Assembly (NCBI GenBank): GCA_026120035.1
Contig: JALRME010000041.1
Span: forward strand, 186,001 to 250,000
Direction: 5' to 3'
DNA: 64,000 nucleotides
DNA from: Coleophoma eucalyptorum
Lineage: Eukaryota; Ascomycota; Leotiomycetes; Helotiales; Dermateaceae
Shown here: positions 1 to 13,277 of the stretch, in pieces
Layout of the letters: the number at the start of each line of letters is the position of its first letter
How positions within the stretch are numbered: position 1 is the stretch's first letter
Position numbers and translations under genes: made by a program
The notes under the pieces: model-generated
Database searches by the model: none
What the model saw: the letters and a program-made list of their open reading frames with translations, nothing else
Told to the model about the DNA's origin: nothing

Positions 1-1131
1 CTCCAAGCACAGCGCATAGAAGGTTCCATATCTGAAGGCCACCGTTGATGCCGGTTTGGGAATTAGTACTAGTGATTCCGATACTGTCAAGAATCGGAGA
101 GAAATAGTATGAAATAACGCCTTGTCCATTCCAGAGTGTCAATAAGGCAACTGCTATACAGATTCCGAAGCGTTTACGGTTTGCGGAAGATCGAAGAACT
201 TCAGCCCAAGAGGCGGATTTGCTAGCTTGACCAATCCTAATGGAGGAAGAGATTTCGTCGATTTCAAACTGGACGAGAGGGTCATCCACACTCCCGTTGG
301 CATGATAGCGATTTAGGATAGCAGTAGCTTCATCGATTCTCCCTTTCGAGTAGAGCCAGCGAGGAGACTCGGGAATGAATGGAATGGCCAACGCCACAAA
401 TAAAGCTGGGAGTCCTTGAATTAAAGATGGGATTCTCCAGGACCAGGATGATGCCACCATATGTCCAGTCCCAAAAGTTGTCCAGGCGGCAATAATGGAC
501 CCCACGTACCACAGGCAGTTGAACTTGCGTAGCATGTTAGCTAAATTCTTCTCTTATAATAGAAATTCACCGCCATACCATAGAAGAGAGAGTTCCTCGC
601 ATGCGCGGATGTGCTATCTCATTTACAAGACTAGGGCCAGCACAGCAAGTGAAGCTTATCCCAAGACCGATGATCAGACGGCCTGCAATGAACATTCCAG
701 AACTCTGAGCTGCAGTCTGAAGCACGGTTCCCACTACCGTAAGTATGGAACCGACAAATATCGCAGTCCGTCGACCAAATCTGTCAGCTGTTGGAGCAGC
801 AACAAAGGCTCCAATGAACCCCCCAATAAAGACAACGGCAGTGATCAAGCCTACTTTGGACGAGCTAGGGTGGCCCATTGCTGTTTTTCCGTCAGTTCTA
901 CGACCGTGTCTGTCATAATCGGGACTACGCACCGCTGATCCACGGATTCATTGCTTGGAAACTTCCAACGACACTTTCATCATATCCTACAGTCATCTGT
1001 GAAACCAGAATGCACATCTGCCAAAAGACAAGCTTCCGCAGCCCATTGTCTCGCCACCACTTGGGATCAGTAGCGTTGGGCAGGGAACGCCAGGCGAGAG
1101 GAGAGGAAACTGAGACTTCCGGAAGGGTCAT
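1..1131 (-). CDS. MFS sugar (lactose/hexose-type) permease, C-terminus cut by window edge
   Basis: Sugar porter of the major facilitator superfamily, expected to move a mono- or disaccharide with protons across the plasma membrane. Exons read 1131-933, 880-579 and 523 to the left edge, with introns 932-881 and 578-524; the frame stays open across both junctions. About 341 residues are visible. Diagnostic sugar-porter motifs are present: ADRFGRR at residues 98-104 (loop 2-3) and PESPRW at 218-223 (end of TM6). Several hydrophobic segments lie between them. The start ATG at 1131 gives a short polar N-terminus before TM1, as in lactose-permease-like fungal transporters. Upstream lies a CpG-rich motif cluster. 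Neighbouring Zn2Cys6 regulators and a GH1 beta-glucosidase suggest a beta-glucoside or disaccharide substrate (inference). The sequence alone cannot separate hexose from disaccharide specificity. Confidence 0.9.
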
Positions 1132-2154
1132 TTCTTATCAAACTTGCTGCTTCAATGGTGATCTGAAGCCAAGTCCTGTGGAAAACTCCTGCTCTTTATG
1201 GCGGATCTCCTAAGGACGCTCTTATCTGGGTGTGGGCGTCAATGATTTGCCATGATCCAGCCACAGAGTCGGCAATCGCCTAGAGCTTGGTAGAGAGGCC
1301 CGATTCTAGGGCAGCCATGAAGTAAAAGACTATACATCCAAGTATAATTCTCTCTACTAGTGATATATCCCAAGAGCTCGCGCGAAACTCGCCCGCCTTG
1401 ATGTCACGTAGGTTCAGTCACGTGGCAGAATTCTCCCAAACTCGCGCGAGTCTCGCGCGAGAATCTCTCGCCTGGCTCTCCATTGGTCACCTCACTCACA
1501 ATGCAGCTCCCGCTCTCACTTGATTAAGGCTCGCGCAAGGATCTCAATGCAACTTGGCGAGTTCGTGTGTTTTCCATCTGCCCCGCGGGCATCGTGACTG
1601 TGGGCGATTGTGATTCATGCCTGGATTTTACCACTATGAAGTAAGTGGTGTATATAACTGAGTGCCGCCGCGCTATACGCTCGGAACCTTGAATTTGCAG
1701 CATCACATATCACCTATCAGAGTATGCATACCAAATAGCTTGGTGATAAACAGTATAGGACGTTATCCATAATTCCATCCCATATAGCATGCTCGACTCT
1801 TTCTGGAAAGTAGAAGTGTGTAACAATCATGAGGGCACTGTATCTTGTTTTACAGCGCTTTTCTCTTTGTTATATGAATAGACACATTGACTTTAGGCAA
1901 ACATTTGCCTTGGCTGTAGAAAAAAAACAGCAACTAAAAAAATCAGATGTGTACGTGCCAGAGAGAACATAGAACTATGTCGCTCCGATCTATAAGAGTG
2001 ATAGCAAATACATTTTACCAACAGCAGCCTTTGGTAGAACCAGGACAAGGAGAATTGGTGTTGAACCTGGCTAGAAAACATGCATACTTATCACGAGATA
2101 TCTATAGATATATATCCCAGGGGGACGTGGTGTAAGTAAAACCTAGTAGAGTAT
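1132..2154. other. Intergenic: permease upstream region with CTCGCGCGA cluster
   Basis: No convincing gene. The part nearest the permease (1370-1540) is locally CpG-rich. It holds CTCGCGCGA at 1377-1385, 1441-1449 and 1452-1460, a related CTCGCGCAA near 1530, and two TCACGT motifs between 1403 and 1424, the second being CACGTG. The rest is AT-rich and featureless to me. Confidence 0.5.
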
Positions 2155-4151
2155 TCATCCTAAAGTATGATCATCAGAGTCTGCTATATCTGCAATTTGC
2201 GCACGTAATATTTCCACTGCACGTGCAGCCATGATACTCTGATCTTTAATGCCATTGAAGAAATCAATGCAAAATTTGATATCAGTCATATACTCGTCTC
2301 TGGCACCATCTGCGTGGAATTTTACTTCAACCGCGAGAATAATAGCCGCCGAGAAGAGTTGTAATGTTATAGCCCTGCCTATTTATCAGTCATCCCTTTA
2401 GTGAGAGATAATCGCATCGAACATACCAGGGCCGCTGCCTAGCTATGGACGTTGTGAATTCAGCAGCAAGATGGATGATACTTCGAGCGGCCTCGAGACA
2501 GATGGCCCGTGTCCGGGTAAACATGTGTGGATCTTGGACCCATCGATTTTGAAGCGTTCGATTCACCACTATCCTATGATAGTACAACATCAAAGATATC
2601 GTCTTTTTCTGCCATGAGATCCAGGGATTCTCTTGCAGCTCCGGTGAATCATCTGTTATGTGGCCGCCTTGCAGATGATCAGGCAGTTCGTCTATTAGAT
2701 TGGCCAGACTTTCATCGGCCTTGAATACTGATTCAGCTATCTCTGAAGCATCGCCGGAATTTAATTTTATGGCGCATCGAAATCGCTGCATGACAGTAGC
2801 TAATTTTATCATTACCTGACAGATATGTGAAATTAACATTGTGCAACAGGAAGAAGGTAGCGTTGAAGATTAAAGAGGGGGATAAGCAAGCAGCAATTGC
2901 CTACAAGACGTACAATATGATATTGTATGGGCCTGGGTCGAGGAGCCCAAATCTCATTAGGTGACTCTAGCTCGTCATCATCCAGCAAAGCTGGATACTC
3001 AACATAGAAGTCTCCATCCATGCATGGACGACGAAGTGGTACAGGAAGCCACTCACAAACGATAAGAGTATACCAGAGGCGCCGACGAAGCTCTGATTGC
3101 ACAGTTGTCTCGTTCAGACAGGCCTTTTCATTATCCATATTTAATGATTGAGCGATGCGCATCGCACACACCCAGAGTGTGTGGTGGAGTTTAATATCCC
3201 CTACATTGTTAAAGACAATGCCTAGTATTGCAATAGCTTGAACGCTACGCATATCATGTTTTCGCAGAAAGTCTGCCTTGTATAGGTAATACAGTGCCGA
3301 ATCGTACCAGTTCAGCAAAAGCACGTTAGGATCTATCCATTTTCTTTAGTAATAATGAATGTTTGGAAGTCGTGGTACTGACCCTGCGATAAACCTATAG
3401 ACTTTGCCTCATCTTCATCCATAAATATTAAGACAGCCTAGGATTCTTAAGTCGGGTGGAATGCCACAACCAAGGATAGATACTAACACTCAGAAAGCTG
3501 AAGTAAACTGCAAGCCATAAAGGATGGGCAATAGAATTGCTATCATCATTTCCCGAACTCTTGCTTAGAAAATCTTCGCATTCTCTTTCAAAGGTGGGAT
3601 GATGCAGTGCACAATGTATCCACGATGTCCAGGTCCTACCGTAGGATAATAGGCCTGCTATGCAAATGGGTGAAGGCCAAATAATATCGCCGTCGTGGGA
3701 AACTGTAGGATCTCGGCTACATATATTAACGACCTCGAAGAGATCCCTTTCAAAGACCTCCGTGATATTTAGGATCTCGCCATGCTTAGAGTCAATATCG
3801 GAAGATGTCAGTGTCGTCTGACCAGAAAGAGCAGCCTTAAGACGTTTGTTCTCCTCGAGTAATTCTTGGAAGGTTGGCCTAGAGGATTCTTCCCTGCCAT
3901 CGTATTAGCACAACGTCCACTAAATCAAAGAAATATGCCTGTCGAGAACGTCTGTCTTGGTATAGTGGCTGCCCAACCTACGATAACATTATTACTTTCC
4001 CTTTCACACGAACGATTTCTCGTTCACAGGTCAGCTCCAGTCCTCGAGATATGCATTCCTGGCAGGGGATCTTCTTATCGCAGCGAATCCGCCGCTTCGC
4101 ACATCGGATACATGACCGCGGAGGCCGTTGTGTAGATCGTATAGAGGCCAT
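2155..4151 (-). CDS. Zn2Cys6 fungal transcription factor (564 aa)
   Basis: Nuclear DNA-binding regulator. Six exons: 4151-3982, 3893-3488, 3437-3383, 3332-2848, 2785-2427 and 2374-2155, summing to 1695 nt (564 aa). The binuclear zinc cluster is at the extreme N-terminus, with Cys14, 17, 24, 30, 33 and 42, preceded by a basic stretch. After it come a short leucine/glutamate-rich linker (FQELLEENKRLKAALS, likely coiled coil) and a fungal-specific TF domain. The segment with FNNVGDIKLHHTLWVCAMRI and the RRRLWYTL motif is typical of the Fungal_trans middle homology region. The small exon 3437-3383 and the exon-4/5 junction are the least certain; alternatives exist for the 2847-2786 intron. It is transcribed divergently from the next regulator, and the permease lies downstream in the same orientation, which suggests local control of sugar genes (inference). 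Confidence 0.88.
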
Positions 4152-4681
4152 AAATATTCTGGCGTCGGTCTATAGATCTATAGAGAGGGCAGTTTAGATC
4201 AGGCCTAAGGCTGAAATGATGATAACATCCGTCAATATGCCAAAGTTGAGATTTGGAGGTCTGAAATTTCGACGATGCTTTAGTCTAGTTAGTGCACGTC
4301 ACGTCGTTCTTAACCGAGGATATCAGCTGTGCGTCTACCTACTTTTTTTGCAAGACAGCACCTGCCACTGCCTCTACCCGAACGACCTTGGCCTTTGGAT
4401 CAAATGGACGAAACTACTGGAACGACTGACAGACTGGCAGGACTCTGTCTCCATACCTACCTTAGGAGGTAAGGTAAGGTAAATGGGCAAGGTATGTTTA
4501 CCTCGTTTGATTTTCCTATTTCGGAAAGCGGTCAGTCTGAGGAATCTTGGGTCATAGGATTTACTAAGATACCTATTTGATAGATTGGAAGTTCGACTTA
4601 AGCAACTCCTTTCTATACTTCTAATCATACACGCACATATATATACCAATCCCCTGACTTGAGTGTGCCCTACCATCTATA
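4152..4681. promoter_or_regulatory. Shared divergent promoter region between two Zn2Cys6 genes, with inverted repeat
   Basis: This 530-bp spacer separates the start codons of two head-to-head regulators. A near-central imperfection-free inverted repeat lies at 4458-4476: TACCTTA, spacer GGAGG, TAAGGTA, followed at once by another AAGGTA. Spaced inverted triplet-like half sites are typical of Zn2Cys6 operators, but no known consensus is matched exactly. Its use as an operator is inference. Confidence 0.4.
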
Positions 4682-6848
4682 ATGAATAATTTGGGTTTGC
4701 CGGACGATCACACCCCACCAGTCGTACCAAGGAGCCTGTACACACGCCAAAGAACTCGGATCCCCCTCAGCTGCAAACAATGTACGCAGCGCAAAATCAA
4801 ATGTGACAAGAAGGTTCCATGCCGAGCTTGCTCAGAGAGAGGTGAGGCTAGTTCGTGCCTCCGCCGGCCCCCAACAACCCGGCCCCCGTCGCTGGTAGTT
4901 GGAGGCCGGGACAGTGGCAGCACTGATGTAGCCGCCGAGTTCAATAGACTACGCCGAAGGATGGCTAGAGTCGAATCAATTTTAGGGCTTGCCAGCCTGG
5001 ACTCTCCCCCTGAAAGTTATGACGTGCCAGAGCTCCGAGAGAACGCGCTGGCTGTTGCTATGGAGGAAGCGGCCTTAGGGATTGGAGAGATTCGAAGGTG
5101 GCAGGGTGTGCCAGGTCTTATCGAGAAAGAGCCCTCACAGGAGAAGAGCAATCAATGGTATACCGCAATTTCCTTTACTGATTGCATTGCGGCCCTGCCT
5201 CTGCGAACCGAGTCTCAAGCCCTCGTTCAGGCATTCAACGAGCACCTCAACTGGATGTGCGGATGCCTACATTCCCCAACCCTACTAAGACTCCACCACG
5301 AGTTTTGGACACTCCATGAGCAAAGCAAGTCAAAGGATGGCATGGTCCTGTCTCTGATCTTTGCGGTGCTCAGCAATGCTGCCTACTTATTAGATGCGAA
5401 GCAGGCAGAGTCGGCTGGGCTTAATCCGGAATATCTACAACAATCCGCAGCTCGTTGGTTTGACTGCAGCCTGGGTACCTTTTTCCGGTGTCATGGCCTC
5501 TCTAATCCGTCGTTCGTGTCCTGCCAAGCAATGGTAGTCTTAAATTACTCCTTCCATCTATCTGGAAACTCTTCTATCCATGGCTCAATGCCAGGCATTC
5601 TTATGGGTATCGCTAGGTCCATCAACCTTCACCTCCTTGGTAAGAAGCACTCTGGGTCTGCAGAAGAGATAATCCAGCGAGAAATGGGCCGTCGGTTATG
5701 GTGGCATTTAGTGGAATTGGAGTGGTACTTTTTGTCTTACCATCGATATTCTTGTAAGCACGGTGTTTTTTGAAGTAAAAGAGATAAAATCAGCTAACTT
5801 CAATAATGCAGCTGTTGTACCCAACCAGTTCAACACTGCACTTCCTGATTTAACGGACGAGGGTCATTTTATCTCTTCAAACCCAGATGCCATAAATCCC
5901 CTCACATTTCTCTTAGCCAGTTGTCGGTCATCTAGAATATTGTATGATCTCTACAGTTCCCTAGAGCCCGGCCAGAATCCGCCGTATGAAAATGTCCTCG
6001 CTGCCTCAGATCAGCTAGACAATCTTCGTCAATATTACTCAGCTGATTTTAAAGAGACGACTACTGAATATACTTCTATCGCATCTACTCTGCTTTATAT
6101 GCAACGTTTTCTGGACATGTCACTAGCATACCGATCCTACTTGATCCATCGAGCATATTTCATCAAGTCGCTTAATGACCCAGCATTCCAAAAGACTTAT
6201 ACTGCCTGTATCACAACTGCTGAAACAATACTCAGGCTTTCGGACGAGGGCTTACCCACGACTTTCTATCGCTTGTGGAATGTAACATTATGGCTTGTGG
6301 CGGCCGGTATTATTCTTTCCATGGACCTTGTCAAAGCTGCCAGCCACAAAAGATTGCCACCAGACGTCTCCACCCGACGGAACCGACTGGCATCGTTGAT
6401 TGGGCTGTTGAATACCGTAGCCGATCAATCGGGAATAGGAGCTCGTGGAGCCAAACTTATTGGTTATCTATGTACGATGGAGCAAGAGATCTCTCCAGGT
6501 CATATCTCTTCGATGGAAATTAGTCGTGATGACATTTTAAGTCTGGTAAGGTCTTGCAAGGTCAATGTCGGGAACAGCGCTGGGAGACCAATGACCGAAG
6601 ATGAGGATACAATAGACATGACAGCTCCAGTAACACAGGCTGTGGAACCAAGCTATTTGAATGATCCATGGGCTCGGGGAGGTTCTGTGCCAGCTGGTAT
6701 TTCAGCAGAAGGTCTAAATGGAGCCACATTATTCCCCTCTGCATGGGAAGATGCTCATATGGATTCTGAGCGCATGTCCTATGATTTGTTTGGGGCAACA
6801 GCTGAACAGTTCCTTGATTTCTTCACTGATCTGATTCCTGATTCATGA
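4682..6848 (+). CDS. Zn2Cys6 fungal transcription factor (702 aa)
   Basis: Nuclear regulator with an N-terminal binuclear zinc cluster (Cys31, 34, 41, 47, 50, 59; the first Cys pair is in SCKQCTQRKIKC) and a fungal-specific TF domain. Conserved pieces include LSLIFAVLSNAAYLL and the REMGRRLWWHLVELEWYF segment near residues 335-355. One 58-nt intron at 5754-5811 interrupts the domain; exons 4682-5753 and 5812-6848 sum to 2109 nt. The C-terminus is acidic and ends in a short aromatic stretch (FLDFFTDLIP), a plausible activation region. The gene points toward the GH1 beta-glucosidase and away from the sugar permease, so both regulators flank potential targets. The target is unknown; control of beta-glucoside genes is inference from position. 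Confidence 0.93.
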
Positions 6849-7616
6849 TAATCACAACAGGAGATCCTCTAACCTAATAATCTTCGTCCCTGTATATTAC
6901 TTTTCCGTCATACCCTGCAACAGTGGAGTTCTTAAACCTGATGTAGACAATGAAGTAGAACCTAGATATGATTAAGATTTGACGACCTGAGAAACTTAAG
7001 ATCTCTGAAAGGCAAGCCTGCAATATTCCTACGCAGAATTTGGTATAGATATTTTCGAAGTTTGTCCCATGGCGATGATAGGATACTACACTACTCTAGT
7101 TGCGGAGTGAACCCAGAATGACACTACAGTATCTCTAGAGCTGTGGATCTAATTTCAAGTGACTAACAAAATTTATCTAATTGGAATGACTAAAAGCAGT
7201 TCAATTCCAGCATAAGTCTTTGTGGTTGTGGCCAATTGACGAAGACCATTAAGTCCCATTCTTGCCAGATACCACGGACCCGGCGGGCCCGCCAAACCCG
7301 ATACACCCGTCCGGGCGGGCAATGATGTGTATGTTAGGACTAAGTCGGCTGAAACAATTAAATCGCGACCAAGAATTCAAAATATTTGCTGGTTGTATGA
7401 TATGTTCATTACAATTATCTGTTATCGAAGATAATTTTAAAATTGATACTTCTGCTACTAAAGAGTCCTACCATTCTAAGTATAAATGGGCGGCTGGTGC
7501 TTTCTCAACTTTTGGGAATCACAGTTTATCGTGGAGATTTCCCCGTAGCTAATTGAATCTTCGCAACCTAGAATCAGTCAAATTTCTGATCCGAATTGAG
7601 GTAAATTGTCTCCATC
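6849..7616. other. Intergenic: 5' region of the beta-glucosidase with a GC-rich island
   Basis: Mostly AT-rich, with no gene I can support. A short strongly GC-rich block at about 7270-7320 consists of CCCG/GGGC runs and stands out from its surroundings. A 96-codon open frame across 7262-7552 has no recognisable domain. Confidence 0.4.
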
Positions 7617-9638
<2,022 letters not shown>

Positions 9639-12193
9639 AATGAAAACTAAAAAACGAAAAAAAACTTGTTTGTTTAACTTAGACTTTAGAACTCTACAAG
9701 ATATTGATTCACATTGAGAAGCATTCCATGCTTGGGAATGATATTTCCCAAAATAATACAAAAGGTCACGACATAAAGTACGCCTACGACCTACCCATTC
9801 GGTTTTAGATCCAAAAGAACATATCAGCACGGCTACCTAGAATCCACAAGTGAATACCAAACGTATTGCAAGCCAGGCAAGCGGCCCAAGGTCTTGTCGT
9901 GAATGACCTTCTCGTGGCTATGAAGCTTCACTACCAATATATTACCCTGGAGTACTCCGTACATAGCTTGTAAAATCTTCTCTCTTACCGACGACTTCAC
10001 CAATCCTAATATTTTATGTGGTGCCAACCTCTACCAGAGATGCTACTCAATTGCAATTGGAGCCAGTGGCATAGAGTCTTCTATCACGTGATCAAAATCT
10101 CGAGGACTGGGCTAAGGACCAGGCCGAGCGGCAGAGCATGTATGGATCCGGGGCACATCGAGGGTATTCAATCGGCCGCTTTATTTGTCAATTTAATTGC
10201 AATCTCCGCTTTATTTAACCTATCATATCCATGCAGGTTATCATAATGTCCTCTGCCACAATCGAAATAGACTTTCAAGAATGAAGTAAACTCCTCGAAC
10301 AACTCCGCGGAATGCACGACAGTATTTGACGACGTGCAACAGATACAAGTAAGCAGGGCGACTGGATTGTCGGGGAGCATGGCTATCTAATGCGATAAGA
10401 CAGCATAGCCAGATCGACACTGAGCCTTTCTACGCCGTACCACCCAGCTATCTACGGGAGAGTAAAGAGCAGTAGGTACTTGTAGTAATAATAATGCCAT
10501 GCCTCCAGCTGCATACCACTTTATGCTCAACTGAGGATTAAGGACTAAATCTCAATTGCAAGAAAAGTAGGCCTACGAAAGGATGATAACAGCAACAAAG
10601 GCAGAAGCTATCCGGCTTATTGTAAGAGACCGAAAGCATAAACTACCATCTGCCATGGAAACTGCCATTACTCTTCTTCGAAGGACGATACAGCAATCCA
10701 AGGTGGTTTTATCTACATCGACATGCCAAAACCATGTCTATCTGCGAAAGCGCGCAAAAAGTGCCAGACTAGATTGGTCCCAAAGTCTATCTTGAACCCA
10801 AGTGATCCGTTAGTGATGCTACAGAGAGCATAAGAGCTTTGTTATTATCTTACACCTAAAGATGGTCTTGTTGGAAATCTTCGGTATTCAAATTAACACA
10901 GTGCCGTAATGCTAACTTTTTTTGTAGATGATTATGCATTTCTATTTAGATATAATCTTCCTTCCATGAGCAGGAACCAGCAATCCGCTCCTTCTATGGT
11001 CTCAATGAGTGTATCCCGCTGTTCTAGCTTTGTTACTTGGGCAAAACACTCCTTGCTCTGTTGGCCACAGTTATCACATCGCCAATGCTTATTACTGCAA
11101 GTGCAAATTTTAATGCTAACACCACTCAATACTTGATATCAATATCATTAGTAAGCCCCACAAAGAACCTGACCACTCGAGACGGAAGTATACTAATTAT
11201 CATAGATCTTTTGTGGCCTTTCTCTCCATTATCCAAATTACTCGATTTCGAATTTATGGTATCTCGAGGGACTGGACTTATCTCTATGGTTGGCAGATCG
11301 ATTTCTACAATTCCAGTTGCATCCATTTCAGCAGAGTTTACAATTATTGGAAGAATTCAACAATGTCTGCGAACGCGTAATACTGTATTCTAGGCCCGCC
11401 TAGTCCTACGATGAAGTCATTGCAAGGCACAGCATTACCCCAGCCGTTAGCCCCCAACATACTCTCAGTATCGACAGCCAAGAACAGGATCCATTTGGCT
11501 AAAATGGCAACAGTGCCGCATTATGACTTCCTTTATGACGTATATACAGTAGAGGCTCCCCGCATTGGATAATGAATGATAAGAGCATTACGCTTTACTA
11601 CCGATACAACGGAAGTGGGTCCTAATGCCCCTCATCCTAGGTGATACGCGAGCTAATGCCTGCTGGTGCTCTATCGTGAAAGGCAGGTCCAATCACCCTG
11701 AACTCTGGGGAATTAGATAGGGCTAAATGCTTTCTTGTATGAGTAAGCTTCGGTAGGCGATTTGGAGCTCAGCTTGTACATACTACAATTATGAAGGGAA
11801 ACTGCAGCATTTGTAGGGCTGTACAATGGTGCTTGGAACGCCAATTCAAGAAAACCACATGCTCATGAAATCAGGTATTACTTAAATAGATGAGTACGAA
11901 GCACCATGATCTAACTGAGTCATTTATAGTAGTATTCAAAGATTGATGGAAGGCACCCGCTCTAGGCTCTGGAAGATCTATCAACTATATGCAGGACGAT
12001 TACTTAACAGATTACTTAAGGGCGATTACTAAAGTTCCGTACAGTATCGATTTAGCAGAGGATAACTATAAGTATAACTACTTTTGCCTTTTATTCTATT
12101 CTTAATTAAAAGCTCAGATTTGATTTTATCCCCACATTCTTAGCGTATTAGAATCGCCTTTAGAACGTACCCTACATTAGCCTCTCTTCAACC
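9639..12193. other. Long intergenic region, no supported gene
   Basis: About 2.5 kb of AT-rich sequence between the beta-glucosidase and the haloperoxidase-like gene. Short open frames on both strands (notably 10900-11400 minus, with a CxxC...C stretch in CDNCGQQSKEC) show no family I can name and contain stops. They could be degraded coding or transposon sequence, but I cannot support that. Confidence 0.4.
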
Positions 12194-13024
12194 ATGCCAT
12201 TTATAAAGACAAAAGACGATACAGAAATCTTCTACAAAGACTGGGGCAACCCAGATGGCCAAGTTGTCACCTTTTCACACGGTTGGCCCCTCAACAGCGA
12301 TAACTTTGAGAGTCAAATGTTTTTTCTCGCGAATCATGGCTACCGCTGTATCGCCCACGACCGTCGTGGCCACGGGCGTTCCAGCCAGCCCTGGAATGGC
12401 AACGACATGGATACATATGCGGATGACTTAGCCGTCCTATTTGAACACCTTGATTTGAAGAATGCCATGATGGTCGGACACTCGACTGGGGGGGGTGAAG
12501 TGATACGATATCTCGCGCGACACGGTGCTGGGAGGGTGTCGAAAGCTGTACTTATCAGTGCTGTCACGCCCGTTATGGTGCAAAAGGAGAGTAACCCTGA
12601 AGGACTGCCAATTGAGGTCTTTGATGGGTTTCGAACTGCGATGGAAAAGGATCGTGCCCAGTTCTTCCTAGATGTACCTACCGGTCCGTTCTTTGGATTC
12701 AACCGCCCAGGCGCAAAAGTCAGTCAGGGCCTGATTCAAAGCTGGTGGGAGCAGGGAATGCTGTGTGGATTCAAAGCTGTTTACGATTGCGTCAAAGCCT
12801 TTTCTGAGACAGATTTTACCGAAGATTTAAAGAATCTCGATATCCCAGTTCTGATCTTGCATGGGAGCGATGATCAGATCGTACCCATTGGAGCAAGCGC
12901 GCATTCTGCTATCAAGTTGCTGAAGAAGGGTACTCTCATTGAGTATCCGGGTGGGCCTCATGCTTTGCCAAACATAGAAGCGGAGAAGGTAAATCAAGAC
13001 TTGCTTAGTTTCCTTAAATCTTGA
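12194..13024 (+). CDS. Alpha/beta hydrolase, non-heme haloperoxidase/esterase type (276 aa)
   Basis: Single-exon alpha/beta-hydrolase of the cofactor-free bromo/chloroperoxidase-like family. Such proteins work as esterases or perhydrolases; halogenation is a side activity of peracid formation. The catalytic triad can be read directly: Ser97 in the elbow GHSTGGG, Asp227 in HGSDDQIVP, and His256 in GGPHAL. The oxyanion-hole region is [11 protein letters not shown] near residues 28-38. There is no signal peptide. Start ATG 12194 gives the family's compact N-terminus ([18 protein letters not shown]). Family members are very common in bacteria, and the absence of introns here, while neighbours are intron-rich, would fit acquisition from bacteria (inference). 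It is convergent with the P450, with a 253-bp gap between the stop codons. Confidence 0.93.
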   Translation: MPFIKTKDDTEIFYKDWGNPDGQVVTFSHGWPLNSDNFESQMFFLANHGYRCIAHDRRGHGRSSQPWNGNDMDTYADDLAVLFEHLDLKNAMMVGHSTGGGEVIRYLARHGAGRVSKAVLISAVTPVMVQKESNPEGLPIEVFDGFRTAMEKDRAQFFLDVPTGPFFGFNRPGAKVSQGLIQSWWEQGMLCGFKAVYDCVKAFSETDFTEDLKNLDIPVLILHGSDDQIVPIGASAHSAIKLLKKGTLIEYPGGPHALPNIEAEKVNQDLLSFLKS

Positions 13025-13277
13025 TGGGTATCTGATGTAATATCTGGTACGACGAGGATATGTTTGTTGTTCGATGTCGCAAACAAGAATCTAGTTACTC
13101 GTTAATTCTCAACTGTGTCCCCCAATCATTAGTCAAGAGTTCAACTTTGTAATTCACAACCAACACGGCCTTCTCAAATATTGCATTTCTATTGCTGCGT
13201 GCTTCAATGAAAATGATCCCAGATATACCCAGAATATTTCCGTTCATAGACTGATTAACATTCGACAAGTTTAACCA

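Noticed and set aside
10900..11400. Minus-strand frames with a CxxC...C stretch resembling a Gag zinc knuckle
   Set aside because: The His of a CCHC knuckle is missing, the frame is interrupted, and no other retroelement motif is nearby.
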